NCBI GenBank assembly: GCA_027257055.1 | Contig: JAPVLO010000122.1 | Location: forward strand, 2,852,001 to 2,916,000 | Direction of reading: 5' to 3' | DNA from: Cephalopachus bancanus | Lineage: Eukaryota; Chordata; Mammalia; Primates; Tarsiidae | Length of the DNA stretch: 64,000 nt | In this document: positions 32,046-42,934 of the stretch, one piece after another | How positions within the stretch are numbered: the stretch's first letter is position 1 | How the letters are laid out: each line of letters starts with the position of its first letter | Notes under the pieces: model-generated | Databases searched by the model: none | Seen by the model: the letters and a program-made list of their open reading frames with translations, nothing else | Told to the model about the DNA's origin: nothing | Position numbers and translations under genes: made by a program

Positions 32046-34019
32046 TGCTTTTAGAAACATTGACCTACCTCTTTTTATCTAGAGTCAGTGACTTTTCTGG
32101 ATGGTTCAAGTGTTTCCCAGGAAAGAAGCTTTTCAGGACATGGGAGAAACATAATAGAGGCACAAAAGAAAAGCTGGCAAGAGCCAACTGGCAGAGAAAT
32201 GCAGGGGGTGGTTCTGGAAACAGAAGGGGTGCAGGGACTCTCTGGCGACCACAGCTTCCTCTTCTCCTGTGGTCCCTTATCCTCAAGCCTCAGGCCTGGG
32301 CCACAGCAGGCCCTGGGCGACACAGACAATGTTAAGGCAGGCATCACAGAGAGTGGAATGCCTCGCGTCTCAGCAGGAGGATCTGGAACTTGATCACGTT
32401 CATCAACTGAACAAAGGCAGGACCTGTGGCTAAATGCCCCAACAGCCAAGCTAGTACAGCTGTCCCACAAAAGAGGTGGCAGCAAGGCCAGCCAGAGAGT
32501 CATGGGAGAACCCTGCCTGTGGATAATGAGCCAGGACGAGGCCTGAGCTTGGCAACCTCTCTGCTGGACGTTCATGAGGCCTGCTGGCAAAACTTCACGT
32601 GCTGGGGCTGGGAGCTTGGCCAACCTGGCCTGTTCTATTAGACTGGGAGACAAAGAATAATCTGGCCAAGTCTAGGAGGTCTTACCTTTGGACTAGGGTC
32701 ATCTTTTAGAAACCTCACTAGGCTTTGGTTTCATGTGGAAACTGAGGCAGTCATATTAGAAGGAAGCTTCCTAAGTTCTTCCATACTTTCTTGCTTTGTG
32801 ATTGAATGGAATATTCTACAGGGCAGAGTCTTTGGTGAACTGGAAGCCGCTCATCAGTTGCACATTATCAGGTCCCCAATATGCCGTCGGTCGCCTTGAT
32901 CTTAGGATGTGTGTGTTGGGTAGGAATGAGGGGACCCTGGAAGCAGGCAGTAGAGTGTGTGAGTGTGTGTATGCATGTCTGTGAATTGGCCAGGAAGCCA
33001 CTCAAGTGCCTCTCTCACTTCTCTTTCAGGCACTCTGTTTTATGCATCATCTGAGATGCAGTGGCTAAACTCTCTCTCAAAAGAATCTAATGTTTTCTTG
33101 CCTCTTCTAGTGACTATCTTCTCAGGCTGCTATCTCTTTTGCCTGTTGCTATCAAGGAAGACCCTTAAAAAAATGACCTTCCGGAAAGATGCATTAAAGT
33201 AGCTGTGAGAATCTGGAGAGGTGAGAAGGAGCAAGGAGGGGAGAAGTAAGGTTGCCCAGGCCCTGTAAGGACCAGAGAACAGAAAGGAGCAGAGCCTGAG
33301 GCAGAACAAAGGAAATGCATAGGCTTTGTAGGTCTCTGCAAATCAGGTTAATGTCATTGTGCATTTGTACTTTCATTAGAAGTGTTACAAATTCCAGTAA
33401 TGTAAACATACCCATTTCACAGTGTCCTCCATAGCCAGAAATAGCTTTTGGATTCTTGGCTGTTTTTGGTTATCCATATCTATTTTTATGTGAGCAAAAG
33501 CACAGAATGTAAGTAACAGCAGTGTGCCCTGAGTCAGCTTAAGAAGAAAGGGGGCATTTCTCATAGGAACCAGGATGTTTCATGAAGGTAGGAATGTTGC
33601 TGAGCACTCATGGGAGCCTGGAACTAGAAAGGGCAAAACATCCATGAGCAGGGCAGCCATCTTTTCGGTCTCTAGGGACAGGGACACAGACATTCTAGTG
33701 GCTGTTTTTTTTCTTGTTCTCTTTTGCCCTCTTCCTTTTTCTTTAGAGGTATAGCCACCCTAAATTTTCTGAGTTTACAAGTGCTCTGAATCACAATTCC
33801 AAATTCTCAGGAAACAGTATGGTTCACTTTAGTCAGGTATCCAGCCCTGGTCCCATCAGCTGTGTCTGAGGTGGGGGATGGGTGGCGATGTGTAAATATG
33901 GCTGCTGGGTGCAATGTCTGTGGGAGAATGTAGTTCTCAGAGAAAGCAGGTCATTGTGGGCTGGACAGACATCCCAGAAGTGTCTGCTACAGCTATTTGT
34001 ATATCAAGTGTAACCTCTG
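32046..34019. other. Unassigned sequence
   Basis: 32190-32640 is GC-richer and carries a 192-codon minus-strand frame without any recognisable domain. GTGTGTGAGTGTGTGTATGC simple sequence lies at 32954-32973. No convincing gene. Confidence 0.4.
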
Positions 34020-34150
34020 TATCCCCTTACATTTCTCTCTTAATATTTATATTAATTATTTGGTCAGCTGTTTTCTCCTCCATGCTGAAAATTCCTGGAG
34101 ACAAGAGATATAACTTACCTAGTTCTATAAAATAGCAGATTGCTCTACAA
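34020..34150 (+). mobile_element. L2-like fragment
   Basis: TTTTCTCCTCCATGCTGAAAATTCCTGGAGACAAG resembles the L2 end ('...TAAGCTCCTGGAGACAGGGA'). Short and diverged. Confidence 0.35.
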
Positions 34151-35695
34151 TGTTTTGCATCTTATGAGAATTCCAAGCTGATAATTTAGTTATTTAACAT
34201 ATTTAACATCTTCTCAAACTTGTACTTCACCAAGATTAGACATACTTTGTTCTGTTCTAAAATTTAGAATCAGTAGAATTTTAAGAGACTCACAAGTGAC
34301 AGAATGAGGCTTGCTATCCCTAATCCAGAGGTAAAATAATATTGTAAAAGGCTTTCTTTGATATTAACCTAGGGAAAAAGAGTAGCAATTGGTAGTTGGT
34401 CAGATTTATGAATCTCACATGAGAACATACACATGGAAAAATTAAATATTGAAGAAATTAAGAGATCTGCTTTTGGGGGAGTGGCTGGCAGAACTGAGGG
34501 TCTCACCAAATAAGATTCCCTGCTCTGGCCCCTGGTCAGCCTCTCATGGGTGTTGGTGCAGACATTATTGTGCTGTGGGATGTCCTTTAACAATGCAGTA
34601 CCCTTGTAGGCAAGAAAATGAACTCTGGGCTGCTTGACCTTGCAAACTGTATGACCTTCCCAAAGCAATGCAGCTATCAGGCAAAGATCTCCATTTTTAG
34701 AAAGGAGGTCAAATTATTGCAACAAGCAATATTATATCACTAAAGTTGACTGGAATGATTTGACCTTAAATATTTGTTCTTTATAACCACGTAAAGGAGC
34801 AAAATACTGATAGGAAATGTGTTAAGCTCCACATATCTGAGAATAGACGAATAAAGTTGTTAATGACTATTTTTTCCCATCAGATGGTCACCTTACAGGT
34901 TGCTTGTGTCAAAAACTTTGTTTTGAATTCTGGTTTTTGAATTGTACACTTGGCTTATTGACCCTGCTTGAGAGAATGAATGTATATCAGTTCCATGGAA
35001 GGCAAATTTAGATGCAGACAGACTTGGGTTGGATCACATTTCTTAAACATAACTATATATAGCAAGAAGCTGGTATCAAGTCCTTTGCTGATAGGGCAGG
35101 TGTCTGTTCTGTCCCCCACACCACTCCTGCATCTGGGACCCCAGCACACTCACCTACGGAAGTGCTCACACTTCTCACTCACTTCACAGCCCAAGTGACT
35201 TCAGAGGTGTCTGCCGATCCTGGAGGCAGGTAGGCATCCTTGTCCCCTGCCCGTCTTGATGGTATGCTGGAAAGCCACAAATAGGCCTTCGTGGTAGCAA
35301 GAGGCAACAGAGAAGCAGCTGATGTTGTCATCAGCTCCTGGTGTCTCCTTACCTCTCCATCCTCAGCCTCTCTTGTCCAGGCTTGAGTTCTTCACTCAGA
35401 TTCTCAAGTTTGGCTCCATGGATAAGAGTTAGAAGCATTGTTGCCTTCATTGAGGCAATAGTAAGGTACCAAGAGCGATTCTGACTGTTCCTGTTGACAG
35501 AAAATCATGAGGGAATTAGTGTGACAGGCGCTGTGAGGGGGCTGACCTTGGGGTACCTGGAGTAGAAATGTCGTGTGGTCTAGTGCTCAGACAGTGGCAA
35601 TGGGGGAGATGAAATGGAGATGGAGACATGGTTGATAAGGGCACCATGATCTTCCCTGACTACCCCTATCTCTTTCCTACCCTACTCTCGGCATC
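34151..35695. other. Unassigned sequence
   Basis: No gene or repeat recognised. Confidence 0.4.
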
Positions 35696-35699
35696 TTGA

Positions 35700-35845
35700 G
35701 GTAGGGAAGAACTTGAAATGTCATCTAGTCCCATGACCCACTCATGCTTGTATCCTGTCTATCCCTGTGATGGAATATTTCCAGGGGTGGACATCTCATT
35801 ACCCTCCATGGCATACCATTCTGTCTCTGGAGATGACTGCAAGAG
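35700..35845 (+). mobile_element. CR1/L3-type ancient LINE fragment
   Basis: AACTTGAAATGTCATCTAGTC, TGATGGAATATTTCCAGG, GGACATCTCATTACCCTCC and GGCATACCATTCTGTCTC follow the 'GGTCATCTAGTCCAAC ... CCAGTG..GGAACTCACTACC..CCATTCCAT' layout of L3/CR1. Confidence 0.55.
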
Positions 35846-36131
35846 AGTTGTTTGTTTTTGAGTTGAATCTCCCTGTTGCCCAGCCTGGAGTGCAGTGGCA
35901 CACTCACAGTCACTGCAGCCTCGACTTACTGGGCTCAGGCGATCCTTCCAGCCTCAGCCTTACAAGTAGCTGGAACTACAGGCGTGTGCCACCACCCTGA
36001 GGAGCTCAAGGGCCATCTAGTTCATAATTGCGTGATAAAACTTGTTTTAAGTGTAGGTTGAAGCTTATTTTGAATGTATATTGAAACTTGTTTTTATAAC
36101 TCAGATGTATGCTTGCTTTCCCGCCCAAGCC

Positions 36132-36176
36132 CATACTTTTGGTAAACATACTTTTGGTAGCATACTTTTGGTAAAC
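36132..36176 (+). repeat. Triplicated CATACTTTTGGTA(A/G) unit in LTR U3
   Basis: Copies at 36132, 36147 and 36161, spaced 14-15 bp. A nearby inverted match, TACCAAAAG, lies at 36187-36195. U3 direct repeats in gammaretroviruses commonly act as enhancers; that role here is inferred. Confidence 0.85.
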
Positions 36177-36439
36177 AAGTTCACATACCAAAAGCAAACC
36201 GCGGAGTCATGGTGCAGACCCCCTGGCCCCATTTCCTGCTCCACTCCCCTAGTAATCTCACATTCCAGATGTCCCAACCGGTTCCACCCAGCCCGCCTGA
36301 CTGTTGATGGTCAGCCGCGGTCAGTCGCAACCCGTGACCATACAAACCAACCAATCCCAAACGCCCCATACCCAGTAGGAGAAATTACCCAATCATGTGT
36401 GAACAAGTTTAAAGTTCTTTCCCCTCCCTTGTAACTGTG

Positions 36440-36447
36440 TATATAAG
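36440..36447 (+). promoter_or_regulatory. LTR TATA box
   Basis: TATATAAG preceded by a CCAAT motif (CCAACCAATCCC, about 36347-36358). Transcription would start near 36465-36475. Confidence 0.7.
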
Positions 36448-36525
36448 CTGCTTGCTGCACTGGGTCGGGGCTCTCGTTCCTGTACTGCTGTGCTGGTTAC
36501 GGACGTGAGCCCAGACTCGAGCCTG

Positions 36526-36531
36526 AATAAA
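36526..36531 (+). terminator. LTR polyadenylation signal
   Basis: AATAAA, 79 bp after the TATA box, followed by a GT-rich stretch (CTTGTGTGATTTG), as in retroviral R/U5. Confidence 0.75.
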
Positions 36532-36759
36532 GACCCTTGTGTGATTTGCATCAGAGCTGGCTCTTTGGTGGTTTCTTGGATTCAGGATTTGGGTACAACA
36601 CACACCTGGCTAACTTTTTTATTTATTGTAGAGGTGAGATCTTGCCAAATTGTCCAGGCTAGTCTTGAACCCCTGGGCTCAGGCAATCTTCTCGCCTCTG
36701 CCTCCAAAGGTACTGGTATTACAGACGTGAACCACTGCTCCCGGCCTGAGAGTTTGTCT

Positions 36760-37330
36760 ATAAAACTGGAATTAAACTTCATGTCCAAGAATAGAGGAAT
36801 GGTTGAATGTAAAATGTTTTGTGAGATATTATGCAGCTACTGAAAATTATATTTTCAAAAAATTTGAAAATAATATGGAAAGATATGCAAAATGTTAAGT
36901 GAGAAAAGCAGGAACTAAAGCTATATACGATAATACACAGCCTACATTTGTGAAGGCTTATATGAGGGCATAGACGTTTCTATGTGTTTATAGAAGCATG
37001 TACAAATATATTCACATTAAAAAGACTAGGACAGGTGGGCTCAGTGGCTCCGCCTGTAATCCCAGCACTTTGGGAGGCCAAGGCAAGTGGATTGCCTGAG
37101 CCTGCAGGTTCAAGACCAGCCTGGGAAACTTGGCGAGACCTTGTCTCTACAATAAAAAATTAGCCAGATGTGGTAGACATGCCTGTAGTTCCAGCTACTT
37201 GGAAGGCTGAGGCAGAGGGATCGTGAGTATGCCACTGCACTCCAGCCTGAGTGACGGAGTGAGACCCCCAACTCAAAAAAAAAAAAAAAGGACTAGGACA
37301 ATCTATTGGTTGAATCACAGTCAATTTAGT
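36760..37330 (+). mobile_element. Old L1M 3' end, split by an Alu
   Basis: AGAATAGAGGAATGGTTGAA, GATATTATGCAGCTACTGAA, AATATGGAAAGATATGCAAA and TTAAGTGAGAAAAGCAGG are the L1M ORF2 end and 3'UTR start. Interrupted at 37034. Confidence 0.7.
37034..37290 (+). mobile_element. Alu, sense, with right-arm deletion
   Basis: GGTGGGCTCAGTGGCTCCGC to poly-A. About 40 bp of the right arm between GCAGAGGGATCG and TGAGTATGCCACTG is missing. GACTAGGACA is perfectly repeated at 37024-37033 and 37291-37300. Confidence 0.93.
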
Positions 37331-37649
37331 TGATTCAGACACCACTGTGGACAACGAAAAAGCCATTTTCTTATCTTTTTCCATCCTCCCATTACATAGG
37401 CTGGAAAAACTAGATATGTCTTTTTAGTCTATCTCTCTCTCTCTCTTTTTTAAATTTTAATTTAAAAAATTTTTATTTTAAAGATGTGTACAATTTAGGA
37501 TTAGGTGCACAAGTGGTCATCATACAGGTAAAGTTTGGGCCTCTCTTTGGTCCCCACTTTGACTGGTTTGAGATCAGGTACCCTTGTTGATGTTGTGTCC
37601 CTCCCCACCCTCACCCCAGCAGTATCCTGCTACTGCCAATCCCTTTCTT

Positions 37650-37963
37650 GATCTTTGTTGTTGTTTTGTTGGAGTTTTTTTTTTTAGTTGGAGTCTCACT
37701 CTGTCGCCCAGACTGGAGTGCGGTGGCCGCTCCCGGCCACCACAGCCTCGACCTGCTGGGCTCTGGCAATTTTTCCGCCTCAGCCTTCCAAGTAGCTGGA
37801 ACTACAGGTGCGCGCTACCACACCCGGTTAATTTTTTTGATTTATTGTAGAGATGAGGTCTCGCTAAGTTGCCCAGGCAGGTCTCAAACCCGCGGGCTCA
37901 GGCAATCCACCCACCTCAGACTCCCAAAGCACGGGATTACAGGCTGAGCCACCAAGCCCGGCT
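37650..37963 (-). mobile_element. Young Alu, antisense, without the 5-nt deletion
   Basis: TTAGTTGGAGTCTCACTCTG, CTCGCTAAGTTGCCCAGG (pentamer present). CAATCCCTTTCTT / CAATCCTTTTCTT flank it (37637-37649, 37964-37976). Confidence 0.93.
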
Positions 37964-38114
37964 CAATCCTTTTCTTACAGTATTGTGGTAATTGTTCAAT
38001 GTCCACTTATGAGTGAGAATATGTGGTACTCTGTTCTTTGTTTCTGGGATAGATCACTGAGTATGATAGACTCGAAGTCCATCCAAGTTGCTGTGAAGTC
38101 CGTATGTTTGTCCT

Positions 38115-38421
38115 TCTTTTCTTATTTTATTTTATTTTTTTTTAATTGGAGTCTCACTCTGTCACCCAGACGAGTAGTGGCATGCTTCTGGCCACCGCAG
38201 CCTCGACCTGCTGGGCTCCAGCGATCCTTCTACCTCAGCCTTCCAAGTAGCTGGAACTACAGGCGCGCGCTACCACACCCGGCTAATTTTTAATTTATTG
38301 TAGAGACGCGGCCTCGCCAAGTTGCTCCAGTGGGTCTTGAACCCACGGGCGGGTTCAGGCAATCCATTCGTCTCGGTCTCCCAAAGTGCTGGGATTACAG
38401 GCTGAGCCACCGAGCCCGGCC
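38115..38421 (-). mobile_element. Alu, antisense
   Basis: TTTTTTTTAATTGGAGTCTC ... GAGCCACCGAGCCCGGCC. CCTTCTTTTCTT / TTCTTCTTTAC-like flanks suggest the TSD. Confidence 0.92.
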
Positions 38422-38791
38422 ATTGGTTCTTCTTTACGGCTGCATAATACTCCATTATGTATATATACTACATTTGTTTAATCCAGTCCAGTTTCAATGG
38501 GCAGCATGGTTGGTTCCATGTTTTTGCTATTGTGAATAGTGCTGCAATAAACATGCGTGTGCAGGTATCTTTTTTGTAGAATGATTTGAGTTCCTCCAGG
38601 TATTTTCCCAGGGGGATTGCTGGGTCATATATGGAAGGTCAATTTCTAGTTCTTTCAGAAATCGCCACACTGTTTTCCAAAGAGGTTGCACTAGCTTGCA
38701 TTTTCCACCGGCAGTGTAGCAGCATTCTTTTTTTCCTGCATCCTTGCTAGTATCTGTTGTTGTTTGTTTTATTAATGACAGCCATTTCTAG

Positions 38792-39103
38792 TCTCTCTTA
38801 AAGCTGAAATTGTCCATATAATAATCTGATAAATTATTTCTTTTTCTGACCATTCAGGAAAAGGTTCTCTTTGCTACATTGGCAGTTCCCTCACTGTCAC
38901 CCTCCTCCCTCACTTTGAGTACAGACTTGTGTTGTGAGAGCTTCAGCAGCCATCCTGTGATCATGAAACCTCACAGAGGAGGATGAAGCCAACACCTGCA
39001 GATGGAGGAAAAGAAGTTTGGGAAAAGCCTAGGGCCTTAACCACAGGCTATGTCTAGGCTTTTTTTAAGTAGCAAGAAAAAAATATTTTATGAAGTCATT
39101 AAT
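38792..39103. other. Unassigned sequence
   Basis: No gene or repeat recognised. Confidence 0.35.
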
Positions 39104-39112
39104 CAGGTTTTC

Positions 39113-39407
39113 TGTTTTGTTTTATTTTGCGTTGGAGTCTCACTCTGTCGTCCAGGCTGGAGTGCACTGGCACAATCACAGCTCACTGCAGCCTTGACCT
39201 CCTGGGCTCAGGCGATCCTTCTACCTCAGCCTCCTGAGCAGCTGGGCCTACAGGCACACACCACCACACCTGCCTAATGTTTTACCTTTTGTCAAGACAA
39301 GGTCTACTATGTTGCCTAAGTTGATCTCAAATTCCTAGGCTCAAACAATCCTCCTGCCTCAGCCTCCCAAAGAGTTGGGACTACAGGCATGAACCACCGC
39401 ATCCAGC
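39113..39407 (-). mobile_element. Old Alu, antisense
   Basis: GCGTTGGAGTCTCACTCTGT ... GAACCACCGCATCCAGC. CAGGTTTTC is duplicated at 39104-39112 and 39408-39416. Confidence 0.93.
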
Positions 39408-39416
39408 CAGGTTTTC

Positions 39417-39795
39417 CATTACTTACAGTTAGATGCATACTAATGGGTACATTTGGTTTATTCATTATGCATGACTCCAGTCTCTCCCTGAAGCACCCAC
39501 CCACCGTCCTGATCCCATTCCTCAGAGCCAGGCATTACCAGCCCGAGTTTTCTCCATGTGGCAGAGTTTTAGATACGTGTAGAGAGTTCTCAAGTCTCCC
39601 CTGATGCTTGCCCTACCAGCTAGCACTGTTCCTGAGTTACGCGGCCTGGGGCTCTGTGAGCACACAGGTTTGCATCCTTCTGAAGGGACAGTGGGCAGAC
39701 CTGAAGATGATCTTCCAGGGGTAAGACTGAAACTGACGACCTGCTCCCTCCCTCACTTTTCATTTTTCTACAAGAACAACTTCAGATCCCATAGC
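39417..39795. other. Unassigned sequence
   Basis: No gene or repeat recognised. Confidence 0.35.
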
Positions 39796-39797
39796 TT

Positions 39798-40102
39798 TTT
39801 TTTTGAGTTGGAGACTCACTCCTTTGCCCAGGCTGGGGTGCAGCAAGAGGACGACCATCTGCAAACCAGGCTCACAGCCACCCCCAGCGTCAACCTTCTG
39901 GGCTCCAGCGATCCTTCCACCTCAGCCTTCCAGTAGCCAGAACTACAGACATGTGCTACCACGCCCAGCTATTTTTTGTTTTATTGAGAGACGAGGTCTC
40001 CCCAAGTTGCCCAGGCTAGTCTCGAACCTGCGGACTCAGGCAATCCACTTGCCTCGACCTCCCAAAGTGCTGGGATTACAGGCTGAACCACTGAGCCTGG
40101 CC
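39798..40102 (-). mobile_element. Alu, antisense, carrying an MLT1-like insert
   Basis: GAGTTGGAGACTCACTCC...GGGGTGCAG, then about 26 bp of non-Alu sequence (39845-39870), then CTCACAGCCACCCCCAGCGT and the rest of the Alu to CTGAGCCTGGCC. The insert matches part of the MLT1-type LTR at 41321-41350. Confidence 0.9.
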
Positions 40103-40189
40103 CCCATCAGCTTTTGAGGTGCCCTCATCTGAATCAAGCCTCTGACCCCTTTTCCCATGTTTTGCACAGACTATTCGTTTTATTTATTT

Positions 40190-40400
40190 ATTTATTGTCT
40201 CTCAAGTGCAGGACATTCCCTTCATCCTTATTAAGTTTCCTCTTATTAAATTCAGGCTAGCATTCAAGCTTGTTGAGACTTTTGTGGATTCTAATTAGGT
40301 ATTTGCCGTTCCTTTCAGCTTCCTGTCCTCCACAAATTTGATAAGCATGCCTCCTGTGTCTTCATTTCAACTCCTTGATAACAAGTGCAACCCAGATGTC
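40190..40400 (+). mobile_element. (TTTA)n and a CR1/L3-like ancient fragment
   Basis: A TTTATTTATTTATTTATTG run at about 40178-40196, then AGCTTGTTGAGACTTTTGTG, CCACAAATTTGATAAGCATG and CTTCATTTCAACTCCTTG, which resemble CR1/L3 text ('..GCAAATTTGATAAGCATGCC..CTTCATCCAAGTC'). Confidence 0.4.
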
Positions 40401-40420
40401 AGTTGACGTCACCCTGTCCT

Positions 40421-40459
40421 TTGAGAGTTAAATAAAATTAACTCAAAATTAACTCTCAA
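40421..40459. repeat. 11-bp perfect inverted repeat
   Basis: TTGAGAGTTAA (40421-40431) and TTAACTCTCAA (40449-40459), with a 17-nt AT-rich spacer that also repeats AATTAACTC. Confidence 0.85.
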
Positions 40460-41080
40460 GCCCCCTATCACACACCCTGTGGGAAGTTGGATGCTCTCCT
40501 TCCAAAGATCTTTGCAAATTCTCAGGGTTTTCATGGTCACTAGTGGTTCCATATCCCTCCTCCCACTGATTTTGGGCTCACACATTCCTCCTCTAGCTGT
40601 GTCTTCTCTCTGGTTCATGCCAACCAGGCTCTTTCCCTGATTTCTTTTAAGAAACTGCTCATATAAGACATGTGGAGGGTGTGGCAGACTTTGCTCAAGA
40701 CTTGCAGAGTGGAGCATGTTTGGGAGGAGGGGGAGTTGTGGTTACATAACAGGCACTAAGTCGTTAGAGCTAATAGGTATCCGTTTTTGCTTGTTTGTTT
40801 TTGAAAGTCCTTCAATAATAACCGCACCAGGACTCTTTCCCTGGCCTCCTTTGCCTATGTGTACCTCAAAACGGCCCAGAAAACCCAGGTCCTAAGATTT
40901 TCCATAAACAGTCCTTGTCCTGGTTAGGATTGGGGAGGTGAATAGGCAGTGAGAGACTTATGGCAGACCTGGGCAAATTTGTGAAGGGGTCAACGTGTTG
41001 AAGGTGTCCTCACCCTTCCTTTTAATGTAAATTTTAATAATATATTGCATATAACCCAGTATAACCAAGATATTATTTTG
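40460..41080. other. Unassigned sequence
   Basis: No gene or repeat recognised. Confidence 0.35.
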
Positions 41081-41084
41081 CCAT

Positions 41085-41470
41085 GTGTTGTGGGCTGAAT
41101 TGTGTCCCTTCAAGATTCATATGCTGAAGTCCTAAACCCCAGTGCCTCAGAATGCAGCTGTATTTGAAATAGGACCTTTAAGGAGGCAATGAGGGTAAAA
41201 TGAGGTCATCAAGATGAGCCTTTACTCAAATTGGACTGGTGTTCTTATAAGAAGAGAAAATGTGGACATACAAGAGACATCAGGAATGCATGCGCCCTGA
41301 GAAAAGACCACATGAAGAGGCAGCAAGAGGACGGCCATCTGCAAACCAAGGAGAGAGGCCTCAAAGGAAACCAACCCTGTTGGCACCTTGATCTTAGACT
41401 TCCAGCATCTCGAACTATGAGAAAAAAAATTACTATTTTTTCACCTAGTCTATAGTATATACCGTGTAGT
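41085..41470 (+). mobile_element. MLT1-type (ERVL-MaLR) solo LTR
   Basis: GTGTTGTGGGCTGAATTGTG, CCTCAGAATGCAGCTGTATT, GGACTGGTGTTCTTATAAG, GCAGCAAGAGGACGGCCATC and CACCTTGATCTTAGACTTCC run in full MLT1 order. No internal sequence is attached. Confidence 0.85.
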
Positions 41471-41486
41471 CAAGATTTTAAAATTC

Positions 41487-41720
41487 CAGCCTGGGAAACA
41501 TAGTTAGACCTTTACAAAAAAAAAAAGAAAAGAAAAGAAAATTAGCCATGCATGGGGTGCATGCCTATAGTCCCAGCTACTTGGGAGGCTGGGGCAAGAG
41601 GATCACTTGAACCCAGGAGTTCAAGGCTGCGAAGAGCCATGGTTGTGCCTCTGCACTCCAGCCTGGAAAACAGAGTAAGACTCAGACTCAAAAAATAAAT
41701 AAATAAACATTAAAAAATTA
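41487..41720 (+). mobile_element. Old Alu, sense, 5'-truncated
   Basis: Starts inside the left arm (CCAGCCTGGGAAACATAGTT), middle A-run, right arm, tail ending in AATAAATAAATAAAC. Confidence 0.9.
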
Positions 41721-41724
41721 TTAA

Positions 41725-42435
41725 GGTATATACTGGGCTGAAAGGTGGTCCCTCAAAAGTTATGTCAGTGTCTTAACTCCTGGGACCTATGATTGTGACT
41801 TCATTTGGGAAAAGGTCTTTGCAGATGTAATTCAATTAAGAATCTTGAGATGAAATCATCCTGAATTATCTGGGTGGGTCTTAAATCCATTGACAAGTGC
41901 CTCCACAAGAGACAGAGATGAGAAAACACGGAGACACAGGGAGAAGACCATGGGAAGACAGAGGCAGAGACTGGAGCAATGCAGCCACAAGCCAAGGAAT
42001 TCCTGGAGCCTTCTAAGAGAGCAGCTCTGCTCGCATTTTTTTTTTTTTTTTTTTGAGTTGGAGTCTCACTCGGTCGCCCAGACTGGAGTGCAGTGGCCGC
42101 TCCCGGCCACCGCAGCCTCGACCTGCTGGGCTCCAGCAATCCTTCTGCCTCAGCCTTCCAAGTAGCCAGAATTACAGGCATGCGCTACCACGCCCGGCTG
42201 ATTTTTTGATTTATTGTAGAGATGAGGTCTCGCTGCCCAGGCGGGTCTCGAACCTGCGGGCTCAGGGAATCCACTCACCTCAGCCTCCCAAAGGCGCGGG
42301 ATTACAGGCTGAGCCACCGAGCCCGGCTTCTGCTCGCATTTTGGTTTCAGATTTTTGACCTCCAGAACTGTGAATGAGTTTCTCTTGTTTTAAACAACCA
42401 CATTCGTGGCTATTTGTTACAGCAGCCCTAGGAAC
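41725..42435 (+). mobile_element. MaLR-type solo LTR, sense, split by an Alu
   Basis: GTATATACTGGGCTGAAAGG, GAAAAGGTCTTTGCAGATGT, TCTTGAGATGAAATCATCCT and GCAGCCACAAGCCAAGGAAT, then after the Alu CTCCAGAACTGTGAATGAG and GTTACAGCAGCCCTAGGAAC. Full MaLR order. Confidence 0.85.
42040..42328 (-). mobile_element. Young Alu, antisense, 5-nt-deletion subfamily
   Basis: Poly-T, GAGTTGGAGTCTCACTCGG, CTCGCTGCCCAGGCGGG (deletion), GAGCCACCGAGCCCGGC. Perfect 14-bp TSD TCTGCTCGCATTTT at 42026-42039 and 42329-42342. Confidence 0.97.
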
Positions 42436-42930
42436 CTACTATGAGTTTACATTCTTTTTTACTTTACATTCTTTTTTCATTCTTTGAAAAATGGTACTTT
42501 TTTTTTTTTTAATTTCTAGCACAACTCAATTCAGAGTAGCCAAATTTCATGTCAGCTTATTTGGGAAGCAATCCCAGATAGAGTGAGAGAAGGGATAGAG
42601 TAAAAGGGCAGAGGGCCAAGATACCATATCAAGCCCGCCCCCAGCACACTCACCCTCTCTTGTACAACTCACCTTTATGTCCTTGTGCCCATGATGGCCA
42701 GTGCCTTCCAGGTACAAGGGGACACCCAGGGCTCTCACTTATGTCAGATTTCCCTTCCAGAGCATTAACCTTTTAATCCACATGGAACTCAAAGCCACCT
42801 GTGCAGCGTCCCTTGGGGTGCTGGCTGGTGATCCCAACTAAGCTTTGTGACTGGGAGACTGGGAAGTCGCCAATGATCACACTGCCCTTCCCATGAGGGA
42901 GGAATCCATGTTTATACTTCCCATCATTCT
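42436..42930. other. Unassigned sequence
   Basis: No gene or repeat recognised. Poly-T near 42497-42512. Confidence 0.35.
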
Positions 42931-42934
42931 TTCT

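Larger units (their letters stand above)
35998..36600 (+). mobile_element. Class I (gammaretrovirus-like) solo LTR
   Basis: A 603-bp insertion that starts TG and ends CA inside the Alu. The Alu target CACAC appears as CACCC (35993-35997) and CACAC (36601-36605), a 5-bp duplication with one change. U3 holds three copies of a CATACTTTTGGTA unit. A TATA box and AATAAA follow in the order U3-R-U5. No gag/pol/env is present, so it is a recombined remnant. Confidence 0.85.
35850..36746 (-). mobile_element. Alu, antisense, split by a solo LTR
   Basis: The right-arm half (35850-35997) runs to GCGTGTGCCACCACCC. The left-arm half resumes at 36601 with CACACCTGGCTAACTTTTTT and ends at CTCCCGGCC. AGAGAGTTGTTTGT / GAGAGTTTGT flank the whole, so the LTR inserted after the Alu. 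Confidence 0.92.
37450..38791 (-). mobile_element. 5'-truncated L1, antisense, split by two Alus
   Basis: The 3'UTR reverse complement (GGTACCCTTGTTGATG...CTACTGCCAATCCC) sits at 37450-37650. Then come GAGTGAGAATATGTGGTACT and CTGGGATAGATCACTGAGTA (37964-38115), and ATAATACTCCATTATGTATA, GTTCCATGTTTTTGCTATTG and GAAATCGCCACACTGTTTTC (38422-38791). The ORF2 frame is broken. Confidence 0.88.

Noticed and set aside
32075..32653. 192-codon minus-strand frame
   Set aside because: Low-stop GC-rich segment. The peptide has no recognised domain or plausible exon boundaries.
36132..36176. CRISPR-like short direct repeats
   Set aside because: Only three units 14-15 bp apart with no unique spacers, inside a retroviral U3. 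The genome is mammalian.
40421..40459. Hairpin as a transcription terminator
   Set aside because: The stem is AT-rich with a 17-nt spacer in mammalian DNA. Bacterial-style termination does not apply, and simple-sequence decay explains it.
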